A stretch of 64,000 nucleotides of DNA from Mangrovihabitans endophyticus (GTDB lineage Bacteria > Actinomycetota > Actinomycetes > Mycobacteriales > Micromonosporaceae), in the NCBI RefSeq assembly GCF_014646155.1, contig NZ_BMMX01000008.1, forward strand, positions 62,001-126,000. The letters run 5' to 3'. Under the pieces are notes generated by a model that made no database searches, was not told the origin of the DNA, and saw only the letters and a list, made by a program, of their open reading frames with translations. The position numbers and the translations under genes are program-made. Shown in pieces: positions 16,298-24,334 of the stretch (position 1 is the first letter of the stretch; the number at the start of each line of letters is the position of its first letter).

Positions 16298-16849
16298 ATG
16301 TCTGTCCTGCTCGCCGTGCTGCTCGCGCTGGCACCGCCGACTATCGCTGCCGTCCCGCCCGCCGACCCGCCGCCGGGTGCCGATCCGGCTCGGGGGCCGA
16401 TCTGGGGTCCGGTCGCTGGTCCGGTCGGGTACGTGTGGCCGGTCGCCCCGGCACGCCTGACCCGCCGGTTCGAGCCTCCGCCGCTGCCGTGGCTGCCCGG
16501 CCACCGTGGCGTCGACCTCGCTGCGTCCCCGGCCACCGTGGTTCGCTCCGCGGGCGCCGGCACGGTGGTGTTCGCCGGGCAGGTCGCCGGCCGCGGCGTG
16601 GTCAGCGTCGCCCACGCCGGCGGGCTGCGGACGACGTACGAGCCGTTGGCGGTGGCACGGCTGCACGCCGGGGACCGCGTCCCGGCCGGGCGCCCGCTGG
16701 GCACGCTCGTCGCCGGTCACCCCGGCTGTCCCGCGACCGCTTGTCTGCACTGGGGGCTGCGCCACGGCGAGCGATACCTCGACCCGCTCGCGTTGCTGGG
16801 CCGCGGGCGGGTGCGGCTGCTGCCGCGTCCCGGCGTGCCGCGCCGGTGA
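16298..16849 (+). CDS. secreted M23 (LytM) metallopeptidase-like protein
   Basis: Peptidoglycan endopeptidase-like protein with an N-terminal signal peptide (hydrophobic residues ~2-18, likely cleaved after AVPP-region) and a LytM domain: PGHRGVDLAA (first zinc His and Asp), AGAGTVVFAGQVAGRGVVSV, and the HxH region as CLHWGLRHG. The second conserved motif keeps HWGLR, so a metal site is plausible but the first motif is HRGVD, the form seen in active enzymes. ATG 16298 is chosen because CATGCT ends seven bases upstream (leaderless pattern); ATG 16286 is the alternative. Converges with the aminotransferase gene, five bases away. Confidence 0.85.
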   Translation: MSVLLAVLLALAPPTIAAVPPADPPPGADPARGPIWGPVAGPVGYVWPVAPARLTRRFEPPPLPWLPGHRGVDLAASPATVVRSAGAGTVVFAGQVAGRGVVSVAHAGGLRTTYEPLAVARLHAGDRVPAGRPLGTLVAGHPGCPATACLHWGLRHGERYLDPLALLGRGRVRLLPRPGVPRR

Positions 16850-16853
16850 GGGC

Positions 16854-18044
16854 TCAGCGAGCCGGTGCCGCCGCCAGTAGCGCAGGCAGCCGTTCGGCCA
16901 GCCGCCGATACTCCTCCGGGCGGTTGTAGATCTGGGCGCTCAGCCGCAGCCAGCAGCGTCCACCCCACGCGTTCACCGCGGTCTCGGCGGCCAGCTTGTC
17001 CGCGATCAACTGGCGCAGCGCGTGCGCCTGCGCCTGGGTGTCCCCGAGGCCGGTGGGCAGCGGCACGAGCCGCATGGAGGCGACCGGGTCACCGGGGTCC
17101 GGCAGGTCCTCCGGCGGCACGCCGAGCGCGGCGCCCACCACGCGCTGGCCGAAGGCCGCGAGCCCGGCGTTGTGCGCGCGGATCGTGTCCACGCCGAGCG
17201 TGCGCATGGCGAACAGCCCGGCCGGCGCGGACAACCACCCGCTGTAATCGACGGTTCCCTGGAACTCCACCGACAGCGGGAACCCGGAATCCTGCTCCCA
17301 CGAGGTGACCAGCGGATCGATCGCCGACCGCCAGGCCGGCGTCACCGACAGCAGCGCCGTGCCGCGCGGCGCGAAGGCCCACTTGTGCAGATTCCCCACC
17401 CAGAAATCCGCGCCCGTCGCCGTCACGTCCACGGGCAACATGCCCGGGGCGTGGGCGCCGTCGACCAGGATCGGAACGCCGCTGTCCCGCGCCGCCGCGG
17501 CGAGGTCCCGCACCGGGAAGACCTTGGCCGTGCCGGACGTGACCTGGTCGACGACGAGCAGCCTGGTGCGGCCGGGCCGCAGGGCGTCACGGACCCGCGC
17601 CACCACCTCGGCCGCCGACGCGGTCACCGGCACCGGCACGGTGCGCAGCGTCGCGCCGGCGCGCTGGCACTGTCGGCGGACCGCGAGCACCACCGCGCCG
17701 TACGCGTGATCGGTGATCAGCACCTCGTCGCCGACCGTGAGACCGACCGATTGGAGCACCAACGACACCCCGGAGCTGGCGTTGGGCACCAGCGCCGAGC
17801 CGTCCGGGTCGGCGCCGAGGAACGCCGCCAGGTGGCGTCGGGTGTGGACGACCCGATCGACCAGGCCCTGGACGTGGAAGCGCAGTGGGTTGGACTCGGC
17901 CTCGTCGCGCAGCCGCTGCTGGGTGCGTTGCACGCTGATCGGCACCGATCCGAACGAGCCGTGATTCAGGTGCGCCACCGCGGGGTCCAGAGAGAACAGG
18001 AGACGGGCTCCGGGCAGCGGCGGGGGCGGATCTCCAGCGCTCAC
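16854..18044 (-). CDS. class V aminotransferase (isopenicillin-N-epimerase-like)
   Basis: PLP-dependent class V (NifS/CefD-like) enzyme, 396 residues. Seen: FSLDPAVAHLNHGSFGSVP (N-terminal substrate loop), NASSGVSLVLQSVGL (cofactor phosphate binding), DHAYGAV, DGAHAPGMLPVDV (PLP Asp) and GNLHKWAFAPRGTALL with the Schiff-base lysine. The pattern HLNHGSFG and NLHKW.. fits isopenicillin N epimerase-like and ergothioneine-lyase-related proteins; no biosynthetic partner is nearby. GTG 18044 is chosen: TACGAT lies seven bases upstream on the minus strand and no Shine-Dalgarno is present. Downstream of xerC on the same strand with a 46-base gap. Confidence 0.88.
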   Translation of the reverse strand: MSAGDPPPPLPGARLLFSLDPAVAHLNHGSFGSVPISVQRTQQRLRDEAESNPLRFHVQGLVDRVVHTRRHLAAFLGADPDGSALVPNASSGVSLVLQSVGLTVGDEVLITDHAYGAVVLAVRRQCQRAGATLRTVPVPVTASAAEVVARVRDALRPGRTRLLVVDQVTSGTAKVFPVRDLAAAARDSGVPILVDGAHAPGMLPVDVTATGADFWVGNLHKWAFAPRGTALLSVTPAWRSAIDPLVTSWEQDSGFPLSVEFQGTVDYSGWLSAPAGLFAMRTLGVDTIRAHNAGLAAFGQRVVGAALGVPPEDLPDPGDPVASMRLVPLPTGLGDTQAQAHALRQLIADKLAAETAVNAWGGRCWLRLSAQIYNRPEEYRRLAERLPALLAAAPAR

Positions 18045-18051
18045 CCCCCGA

Positions 18052-18057
18052 TCGTAC
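18052..18057 (-). promoter_or_regulatory. -10 box of a leaderless aminotransferase-gene promoter
   Basis: TACGAT on the minus strand ends seven bases before GTG 18044. It lies in the short gap after the xerC stop (18091). Confidence 0.55.
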
Positions 18058-18090
18058 GGGGCGTGCCGGGAGCCCGCCGCCGATCGCGAA

Positions 18091-19047
18091 TCAGGCTCGG
18101 GGATGGGCCTGGCGGAACGCCGCGCGCAGCCGCTCGGTGGAGACATGGGTGTAGATCTGCGTGCTGGACAGCGACGAGTGTCCGAGAAGGTCCTGCACCG
18201 CCCGCAGGTCCGCGCCCCCGTCCAGCAGATGGGTCGCCGCCGAGTGCCGCAGGGCGTGCGGGCTGAGGTGCGGCAGCCCGGCGGCCCGTGCGGCAGCCGC
18301 GACGATGCGGCGCACCACGGTCGGTTGCAGGCGCCCGCCGCGGGCGCCGAGGAAGAGGGCCTTCACCGCGGCGGCGGAGGCACCGACGGGGGCGAGCGCC
18401 GGCCGGCCCTCCCGCAGCCAGTCCCGCAGGGCTCGCTCGGCCGGTACGCCGTAGGGCACCGCACGCTCCTTCGCTCCTTTGCCGAACACCCGCACCACAC
18501 GCCGCCCCTGGTCCACGTCGGTCAGGTCGAGGCCACACAACTCGCTCACCCGTACCCCGGTGGCGTACAGCATCTCGAGCACCGCTCGGTCGCGTACCTC
18601 CAGCGCGACGGCGGTCGGATCGTCGTCCTTCCGGCGTGGGGTGACCACCAGGTCGGCCGCCTGCTCGGCGCGCAGCACGGCGGGCAGGTCCCGGTGCGGT
18701 CGAGGGCTGGCGAGCGGCGCGCCGACGTCGGTGCCGGCCAGCTCGGTCCGGTGCGCCCACGCGGTGAACGCGCGGGCGGCGGCGGCGCGGCGCGCCTGCG
18801 AGGAGCGTGCGGCGCCCCGGGCCATGTGATGTGCCAGCCATGAGCGCAGCACCGGGAGATCCAGATCGCCGGGGGCGGCGCAGCCCTGTTCGGCGGCGTG
18901 GTCCAGCAGCGAGACCACGTCCACCAGGTACGCGCGGACGGTGTGTGCGGATCGGTTGCCGACCTGCGCCAGATGATGCGCGAAGTCGTCGGCGGCGGCG
19001 CGCATCGCCGTCGGAAGGTTCTCGTGCGTCTCCCGGGTGCTCATCAT
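18091..19047 (-). CDS. xerC: tyrosine recombinase XerC
   Basis: Site-specific recombinase that, with XerD, resolves chromosome dimers at dif. 318 residues from ATG 19047. SAM-like N-terminal DNA-binding domain (~10-110) and catalytic domain with the full set of residues: Arg166 (ATGVRVSELCG), Lys190 (GKGAKER), His264 and Arg267 (HALRHS), His290 (LLGHSSL) and nucleophile Tyr299 (TQIYTHV). ATG 19044 is equally possible. Its place near rnhB and dprA matches the conserved actinobacterial position, so this is the housekeeping XerC rather than an integrase of an element. Confidence 0.93.
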   Translation of the reverse strand: MMSTRETHENLPTAMRAAADDFAHHLAQVGNRSAHTVRAYLVDVVSLLDHAAEQGCAAPGDLDLPVLRSWLAHHMARGAARSSQARRAAAARAFTAWAHRTELAGTDVGAPLASPRPHRDLPAVLRAEQAADLVVTPRRKDDDPTAVALEVRDRAVLEMLYATGVRVSELCGLDLTDVDQGRRVVRVFGKGAKERAVPYGVPAERALRDWLREGRPALAPVGASAAAVKALFLGARGGRLQPTVVRRIVAAAARAAGLPHLSPHALRHSAATHLLDGGADLRAVQDLLGHSSLSSTQIYTHVSTERLRAAFRQAHPRA

Positions 19048-19261
19048 GTCGACCGTCCGCCGCGGGACGGGCCGGGTCAAGAATCCACGCCGAGCGATCG
19101 GGTCGGTTGCCGGCGGTACCTAATATTCGTGCGACTGGGGTCTTCGGGCTCACGACGGGAGCGGCAGTGAACCTTTTTCAGCCCGGCATCGAGCCCTTCG
19201 GTTGCGCGCCGTCGACCAGCGGCGGCCCTGCCGGCCTCGCCACGTTGAAAGAAGTTCAGTG

Positions 19262-19771
19262 GTGACGACGGCGAGATCCGAGGCTCGACTGCGCACCGTG
19301 ACGGCGGTGTCCGCGTCGGCGGTGGTCCTGGCGGTGCTGGCGGCGGCCACCTCCGCGGTGGCCGGATGCACCACGTCCACCGGGGACACTCCGGCACGCC
19401 CGGCGGCGCCGTCGCCCCCGAGCCGGGCCGACGCCCAGCACTTCTTCGTGACGCCGTCACGGAATATCGGTTGCCTCCTCGTCGCCGGCTATCTGCGGTG
19501 CGACGTGGGCGAGCGAGCCTGGACCGCGCCGCCGCCCGCGGAGCCGTGCGCATGGGACTACGGCTTCGGGGTGGAGATGGTGGGCGACGCGGCGACCCGG
19601 TTCAGCTGCGTGAGCGACTCGACGCTGGGTGCGCAGACCGTTCTGCCGTACGGCAAGACGGTCGCCGCCGGATCGTTCGTCTGCACCAGTGGGCGGGCCG
19701 CCCTGCGGTGCCGCAACGTGAGCACCGGGCACGGCTTCACGTTGTCTCGTGAGCGTTACGAGCTGTTCTGA
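19262..19771 (+). CDS. DUF6636 lipoprotein
   Basis: Predicted lipoprotein of 169 residues. Basic start, hydrophobic stretch ~13-33 and lipobox AVAGC with Cys36 as lipid anchor, followed by a Pro/Ser-rich linker. The C-terminal domain matches the DUF6636 pattern: FFVTPSRNIGCLLVAGYLRCDV, a CAWDYGFGV segment and three further cysteines (SCVS, FVCTS, LRCRN), probably forming disulfides outside the cell. Function unknown. Start is GTG 19262 or the adjacent GTG 19259; GAAAGAAG precedes them. Divergent from xerC, convergent with gntR. Confidence 0.8.
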   Translation: MTTARSEARLRTVTAVSASAVVLAVLAAATSAVAGCTTSTGDTPARPAAPSPPSRADAQHFFVTPSRNIGCLLVAGYLRCDVGERAWTAPPPAEPCAWDYGFGVEMVGDAATRFSCVSDSTLGAQTVLPYGKTVAAGSFVCTSGRAALRCRNVSTGHGFTLSRERYELF

Positions 19772-19784
19772 GCGGCGTTCGCCG

Positions 19785-20189
19785 TCAGGATCGGATCAGC
19801 TCCACGCGGTCGGCGGGGTGGAGGGTGGTGCTGCCGTCGGCGGCGGTGATCACGATGACCGGCACTCCCTCGCTCAGCCGGTGGGCGCGGCGCTCGGCGT
19901 CGGTGGGCATCCGCGCTACGGCGCGCTCCCCGATGCCGAGCGTGATCTGTCCGATCGGCTCCGGCACGCGCACGAAGGTGCCGCGCGGTCGCTCCACCGA
20001 GACCAGGCCCTCGGTGCGTAGCTGGGCGATGGCCTGACGCACGGTGGTGCGACTGATGCCGTGTTCCTGCGCGAGCCTCAGCTCGCTGGGCAGTGGTTCA
20101 CCGGGGCCGAGCTCGCCGGACTCGATCGCCTCGCGCAGAAGGTCGGCAAGCTGGCGGAACACCGCGCGGTCCGCCGACGGGTCAATCAT
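19785..20189 (-). CDS. GntR family transcriptional regulator
   Basis: Winged-helix GntR regulator of 134 residues. The HTH covers residues ~5-72: AVFRQLADLLREAIESGELGPGEPLPSELRLAQEHGISRTTVRQAI ... VERPRGTFVR. The C-terminal ~60 residues are a short domain with LGIGERAVARMPTDAERRAHRLSEGVPVIVI, much smaller than a full UTRA or FCD domain. ATG 20189 starts the usual MIDPSADRAVFRQLAD; a GTG seven codons upstream is possible. It lies 230 bases downstream of the methyltransferase operon; a palindrome CGTGATCACG (20203-20212) spans the leader and could be its own operator. Confidence 0.88.
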   Translation of the reverse strand: MIDPSADRAVFRQLADLLREAIESGELGPGEPLPSELRLAQEHGISRTTVRQAIAQLRTEGLVSVERPRGTFVRVPEPIGQITLGIGERAVARMPTDAERRAHRLSEGVPVIVITAADGSTTLHPADRVELIRS

Positions 20190-20224
20190 GGGTCCATGGT
20201 ACGTGATCACGATGTTCCGTCAGG

Positions 20225-20253
20225 TTGTATGAACAGCCCAACGTCGGTATATT
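20225..20253 (+). promoter_or_regulatory. plus-strand promoter of a candidate small RNA
   Basis: TTGTAT (20225-20230), 17 bases, then TATATT (20248-20253), one of the best -10 boxes in the window. It points away from gntR and towards two hairpins, with no plus-strand gene downstream. Confidence 0.5.
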
Positions 20254-20257
20254 AGCC

Positions 20258-20330
20258 CTGTCGCGCTGAGAAGGCCGAGCTTGATCGCGCGACAGGCGGC
20301 GGCCGACGTTCCAGGACGTCGGCCGCCGTC
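20258..20330 (+). ncRNA. candidate small RNA with two stem-loops
   Basis: Directly after the TATATT promoter come two perfect stems: CTGTCGCGC (20258-20266) / GCGCGACAG (20287-20295) with a 20-base loop, and a 13-bp stem 20297-20309 / 20316-20328 closed by TCCAGG. The second resembles a terminator though followed by GTCCCTTCCC rather than a run of T. No start codon with coding character is inside. The predicted RNA is ~70 nt, transcribed opposite to the flanking genes. Alternatively the second hairpin ends the minus-strand methyltransferase transcript. Inference only; no known family recognised. Confidence 0.4.
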
Positions 20331-20418
20331 CCTTCCCGATCCGGCCCGACCTGCCCGGCCGACCCGTCCCGCCGGACCGAGGACTAACCATGTGCCCGGT
20401 GCCTGCTGGCCCCGTGGT

Positions 20419-21282
20419 TCACGGGATTCTGGCCACGGCGCCGTAGGAAGCCGCTTGGGCTGCCGTTCCGGATGCTTGCGGCTCCCGTTCGGGATGCCAG
20501 TCCGTGACCGGGACGAGGCCGGGAGCGACCACCGTCAGTCCATCGAGGAAGCTGCTGATCTCGCTGAGCGGGCGCGGATGGAGGGTGCCGTGTTCCGCCC
20601 CCGATGCCGCCCTGATGGCGTCAGCCGTGGTCTCGGACATGAAGTCAGTCGTGCCGTGCGCCACGGCGAGATAGCTGCCCGGCGCGAGGGCGGACACCAA
20701 CGTCCGCACCGCGTCGTGCGGCCGCACCTCGTCGCTCAGGAAGTGCAGCACGGCCACCAACAGCATGGCCACCGGCCGGTCCAGGTCCAAGGTCTCGTGC
20801 AGTTGCGGGCTGTGCAGGATGGCCGCCGGCTCGCGCAGGTCGGCCAGCAGGAAGTCGACGACGCCTTCGGGGCTGCTGCACATCAGGGCGCGGGCATGCA
20901 CCCCGACGACCGGATCGTGATCGACGTAGAGGACGCGGGCCCTCGGGTCGACGGCCTGGGCGATGTCGTGCACGTCCGGCGGACTGGGATAACCGACGCC
21001 GATGTCCAGGAACTGCCGCACGCCGAGGTCGTCGGCGAGGAATCGCACGACCCGCCGGAGGAACCGCCGATTCTCCCGGGCCGCCACGGCCACGTCGGGA
21101 AACAGCCGGGCCAGGGTGTCCGCGGAGTCGCGGTCCACCTTGAGGTTGTCCTTGCCGCCGAGCCAATAGTTGTACCGTCGCGCCGCCTGCGGCCGGGTGA
21201 AGTCCGCGGCGGTCCCGGACTCCCCGCGCCCGGCCTCGGTCTCGTCCGCATCGTCGCGGTCGTGGTCCGGTCCGTACCTCAC
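20419..21282 (-). CDS. SAM-dependent methyltransferase, DUF574 (PF04672) type
   Basis: 287-residue member of the actinobacterial S-adenosyl methyltransferase family PF04672/DUF574. Typical elements: FTRPQAARRYNYWLGGKDN (~28-46), FPDVAVAARENRRFLRRVVRFL, FLDIGVGYPSPPDVHDIAQ (glycine-rich SAM site, with the first motif slightly altered from GTG), RVLYVDHDPVV and LLVAVLHFLSD. Most genomes of this group carry many copies and substrates are unknown. GTG start overlaps the GNAT stop (GTGA, 21279-21282). Last gene of the GPP34-APC-GNAT-methyltransferase operon. Confidence 0.9.
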   Translation of the reverse strand: MRYGPDHDRDDADETEAGRGESGTAADFTRPQAARRYNYWLGGKDNLKVDRDSADTLARLFPDVAVAARENRRFLRRVVRFLADDLGVRQFLDIGVGYPSPPDVHDIAQAVDPRARVLYVDHDPVVGVHARALMCSSPEGVVDFLLADLREPAAILHSPQLHETLDLDRPVAMLLVAVLHFLSDEVRPHDAVRTLVSALAPGSYLAVAHGTTDFMSETTADAIRAASGAEHGTLHPRPLSEISSFLDGLTVVAPGLVPVTDWHPEREPQASGTAAQAASYGAVARIP

Positions 21283-21944
21283 CGCGCGTCACCCGAGGTC
21301 ACCACGGTCGTGCGCATCGGTTCCCGCCACATCGGCCAGACACGCACCCCGCCGCCGGGGAGGACGAGGGCGCCCCCGAGATCCGTGTATCCGTGCCGCT
21401 GATAGAGCTTGCGATTGCGGGGATCATTGGCCTCCAGGTAGGCGGGCATCGACAGGCCGTCCAAGTACGCGTGATGACCGTCCAGCAGGTAGGTGCCGAT
21501 GCCGCGACCCTGCCGGTCGGGCCGCACACCGATGAAGCTCAAGTGATGATGCGGATGCGTGGGGTGCCGATCCGCGAGAAGCGCCTCAAGCGCGTGTAAG
21601 CGCCTCCAGGCGGCGACGGCGGCAGGGGAGGCGGTCCGCCGGTCGGGCGGACGGAGCCGACGCGGCGTCGCCGTACCCGCCTGCGCCGTTTCCGTGTGCG
21701 GTAGCCACAACGCCGCCGCGACGACGTCGCCGTTCTCCGCGGCCAGCCGCGCCAGACCGCAGGCGATTGCCACCTCGACCGCCGCCGCGAAGTAGCCGGT
21801 GCTATGGCCGTCGCGGCTCACCGGGTCGGGGTCGATCCAGCGGGCGACCGGTCCGGCGGAGAAGGCGGTGACGAGCACGCGGACGATTGCGGCCTGGTCG
21901 TCATGGCCCGCATCGCGAATGACGAGGTTCAGGGAGGGTGGCAT
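21279..21944 (-). CDS. GNAT family N-acetyltransferase with a TTA codon
   Basis: 221-residue GNAT protein. Acetyl-CoA motif A is FIGVRPDRQGRGIGTYLLDGH, followed by YLEANDPRNRKLYQRHGYTDLGG typical of motif B. N-terminal IRDAGHDDQAAIVRVLVTAFSAGPVARWIDPD resembles small-molecule acetyltransferases adjacent to export genes. An in-frame TTA leucine codon (minus strand, 21597-21599, codon 116) makes it a candidate for tRNA-Leu(UAA)-limited expression. ATG with AAGGGA eight bases upstream. It is 21 bases after the permease gene and overlaps the methyltransferase. Confidence 0.88.
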   Translation of the reverse strand: MPPSLNLVIRDAGHDDQAAIVRVLVTAFSAGPVARWIDPDPVSRDGHSTGYFAAAVEVAIACGLARLAAENGDVVAAALWLPHTETAQAGTATPRRLRPPDRRTASPAAVAAWRRLHALEALLADRHPTHPHHHLSFIGVRPDRQGRGIGTYLLDGHHAYLDGLSMPAYLEANDPRNRKLYQRHGYTDLGGALVLPGGGVRVWPMWREPMRTTVVTSGDAR

Positions 21945-21965
21945 GTCGGATCCCTTCGACGAGAT

Positions 21966-23504
21966 TCAGTCGTTGACGAGGCGGCGGCGGTCGGTGTCCG
22001 CGCGCGGGAGCGGGACGTCCCGGCCCGGCCCGGGACCGCGGACCGGACGGTCGCCCTGACCGATCGCCGCGTACGCCTCCGGGCGGCGCCGTCGCAGCAC
22101 GCGCGCCCACGCGACTCCGCACGTGGCGGCCAGGAGGTAGACGCACGGCGCGAGCCAGATCTTCAGCGGGTCGTCGGTGCCCAGCAGCTCGCCGTAGAAC
22201 GCGAGCGTCGCGGCGAGCACCAGGAGCAGGAACATCGCGGCGATCAGCGGCGCCACGCGTCGCCGCCACACGTTCTCGTCGCCCGGATGCCGCCGGAAAT
22301 ACCGGATCACCGCGACGGCGGTGACCGACATCAGCACCAGCACGCCCAGCCCACCGGAGATGGTTCCGTAGAAGAACAAGTCGATCGTGGGGTCGAGCCC
22401 CAGCCCCACGACGGCCAGCAGGGTCACCGCCGCCGCGGTGCTCTGCATCGCCGACCCGGCCACCGGCACCTCGTCCGCCCGGGTCACGGCCAGCCACCGC
22501 GGCAGCACGCCCTCCCGCGCCAGCGTCAGGGTGTATCGGGCCACGGTGGAGTGAAAGGCGATCATCGCGGCGAACAGGCTTGTGGCGAACAGCACACCGG
22601 CGACACCCATGACGGCCCGCGGCACGTACGGCGCGGGGAGCACGAAGAACAGGTCGGTCAGATGCCGCTCGGCCACCGCGATGATCCGGTCCGGCCCGGT
22701 GGCGACGGACATTGCCCATGCGGAACCGGCGTAGAGCACCGCCACCACGGCCAGGATGAGGGTGATCGCCCGCCGCGTGGTGCGCCGGGGATCGCGGGCG
22801 AGGGCCGCGTGCGCCAGCGGAATCTCGAAGCCGACCAGACCGGTGATCGCGCCGACCAGGGACGCCGCCCCGGTGGGTCCGGCGAGCAGCAGCGGATTCA
22901 AGGTGTCCAGGCGGATGCCGTCCGCGGGATGGCCGACCATTACCGCGTCCAGAACGATCACCACCAGGACTTCGGCGGAGATCAGCACGGCCAGGATGCG
23001 CGCGTTGAACCGTGTCCGTGACTGGCCGAGCACCGCGACCGCCAGCCACCCGGCCGCGATCCAGACTCCCCAGTGGCTGCGCCACCCGAATGCCGAAGCG
23101 GCGGCCGTGGCGGCGATGCCGAACGCACCGTAGAGGCCGATCTGCATGCAGTTGTAGGCGACCAGTGCCAGACCGGCCGTCGCCACGCCGGCGGCGCGTC
23201 CGAGCCCGGCGGTGACATAGGCGTAGAAGGCGCCGGCGTTCGGCACGTGACGGGCCATCGCCGCCAGGCCGACGGTGAAGATCGCCAGAAGGGCCGCGGT
23301 GATGGCGTAGCCGGCCGGGACGCCGAGCTCGCGGACCTGCCCATAGGCCAGCGGGATGGCACCGGCCACGACGGACAGTGGGGTGACCGCGGCGATGCCC
23401 AGCGCGAACATCGCGGTCGTGCCGAGCCGCCCGGCCCGCAGGCTGTCGTGGAGCGAGCGCGTCGCGCGGTGCGCGGAGACGCCCGGCGGGGTCGGCGGCC
23501 TCAT
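21966..23504 (-). CDS. APC superfamily amino acid/amine permease
   Basis: 512-residue permease with about 12-13 membrane helices. The first helix region MFALGIAAVTPLSVVAGAIPLAYG is of APC type; AGAFYAYVTAGLGR and SLVGAITGLVGFEIPLAHAAL follow the family's helix 3 and helix 6. A Pro/Arg-rich hydrophilic tail ends the protein (GPGPGRDVPLPRADTDRRR). ATG 23504 overlaps the GPP34 stop (ATGA), so the two are coupled; longer reading through the upstream region would only be an open-frame shadow of the GPP34 gene. Substrate unknown. Confidence 0.9.
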   Translation of the reverse strand: MRPPTPPGVSAHRATRSLHDSLRAGRLGTTAMFALGIAAVTPLSVVAGAIPLAYGQVRELGVPAGYAITAALLAIFTVGLAAMARHVPNAGAFYAYVTAGLGRAAGVATAGLALVAYNCMQIGLYGAFGIAATAAASAFGWRSHWGVWIAAGWLAVAVLGQSRTRFNARILAVLISAEVLVVIVLDAVMVGHPADGIRLDTLNPLLLAGPTGAASLVGAITGLVGFEIPLAHAALARDPRRTTRRAITLILAVVAVLYAGSAWAMSVATGPDRIIAVAERHLTDLFFVLPAPYVPRAVMGVAGVLFATSLFAAMIAFHSTVARYTLTLAREGVLPRWLAVTRADEVPVAGSAMQSTAAAVTLLAVVGLGLDPTIDLFFYGTISGGLGVLVLMSVTAVAVIRYFRRHPGDENVWRRRVAPLIAAMFLLLVLAATLAFYGELLGTDDPLKIWLAPCVYLLAATCGVAWARVLRRRRPEAYAAIGQGDRPVRGPGPGRDVPLPRADTDRRRLVND

Positions 23505-24109
23505 CGGGCGAGGGCGCCATCGCGGATGGCCCGGACGGCGCCGTCGAGCAACGGCCGCCACGGCGGCCACACTCGGGCGGCGTCGTCCAGGCATTCTTGG
23601 ATGCGGTGCTCGGCGACGCCCTCGAAGAGGTGCCGGCCGATATCGCTGTGGTTGGCCAGAAATAGCAGGAAGCGCTGGTGGTCGCCGAGTGGGTGGCCGG
23701 TGCGCACCGCGTTGATCAGGCCCGCGAACACCCATGCCGGCGCGGTGTCGCCGGGTCGCGCGATGACCAGCGGCCGGCGCCGCAGCAACAGCCTGCGGGT
23801 GTGCGCGGTGCCGGCGGTGAGCATCCTGCGCGCCACCCGCTCGCACGCGTCCGGCGCCAGGTATTCCAGCCAGTCGGCGAGCGGATGCCGCTGCGCCTCC
23901 GCGGTGACCTGCGTGATGATCTGCGATCCGGCCGGATCGTGCGACCCGGCGAAGGCCACCAGGCATCCGTCGTGGAGGCCGGCGGCACGCTCGCGGAAGA
24001 GTTCGCCGAGCAGCGCGGCCGCCACGATCAGGCCGGCGGCCCGGGGCGAGGTGCGCAGCTCTCCCGTGTAGTCGTGATGCGTCAGCCAATAGGCGTCGTT
24101 GCCGAGCAC
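23501..24109 (-). CDS. GPP34 (GOLPH3-like) domain protein
   Basis: 202-residue protein of the GPP34 family, related to the eukaryotic Golgi phosphoprotein GOLPH3, which binds PI4P. Expected features: NDAYWLTHHDYTGELRTSPRAAGLIVAAALLGELF (~3-38), LADWLEYLAPDACERVARRMLTAG, and the C-terminal ALLFLANHSD-like LLFLANHSDIGRHLFEG. Actinomycete GPP34 proteins are common near conservon-type or transport genes but have no settled role. GTG 24109 with AGGCGG upstream; first gene of an operon with the permease, GNAT and methyltransferase. A 15-base tandem repeat lies in its leader. Confidence 0.82.
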   Translation of the reverse strand: MLGNDAYWLTHHDYTGELRTSPRAAGLIVAAALLGELFRERAAGLHDGCLVAFAGSHDPAGSQIITQVTAEAQRHPLADWLEYLAPDACERVARRMLTAGTAHTRRLLLRRRPLVIARPGDTAPAWVFAGLINAVRTGHPLGDHQRFLLFLANHSDIGRHLFEGVAEHRIQECLDDAARVWPPWRPLLDGAVRAIRDGALAR

Positions 24110-24138
24110 GCGGCCGCCTCACCCGGCCGCGGCGCCGC

Positions 24139-24213
24139 TGCGGCCCGCGCGGGTGTGAGCTGCGCTGGTGTGAGCTGCGCTGGCGTGGGCTGCGCGGGCG
24201 TGAGCTGCGCGGA
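24139..24213. repeat. 15-base tandem repeat upstream of the GPP34 operon
   Basis: Two identical units TGTGAGCTGCGCTGG (24154-24168, 24169-24183), two diverged ones (24184-24213) and one more diverged before them. They lie in the leader of the minus-strand GPP34 gene. The reverse strand is open through the array but there is no start or homology to support translation. Confidence 0.7.
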
Positions 24214-24321
24214 TGGCGCTGATGTGGGTAGCGTTGCGACATCTAGTCATGGCGATGATGCTAGTGGTCTTGCGCCAACCTGTCGTGTACCAAGTTGATA
24301 AAGGACTAATAGTCTCGCGCC

Positions 24322-24327
24322 TACGGT
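24322..24327 (+). promoter_or_regulatory. -10 box of a leaderless promoter
   Basis: TACGGT ends seven bases before GTG 24335 of the AlpA-like gene. The upstream 70 bases are unusually A/T-rich for this genome (TTGATAAAGGACTAATAG); TTGATA at 24295 is 21 bases away, longer than ideal for a -35. Confidence 0.5.
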
Positions 24328-24334
24328 CGATCAC

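Noticed and set aside
16854-18044. Beta-lactam (isopenicillin N epimerase) biosynthesis locus
   Set aside because: Only the fold is shared; no synthetase or synthase gene lies nearby.
21966-24242. Single 758-codon frame covering the permease and the region upstream
   Set aside because: Its first ~245 codons overlap the GPP34 gene in another frame and are Arg/Pro-rich; the permease proper begins at 23504, coupled to the GPP34 stop.
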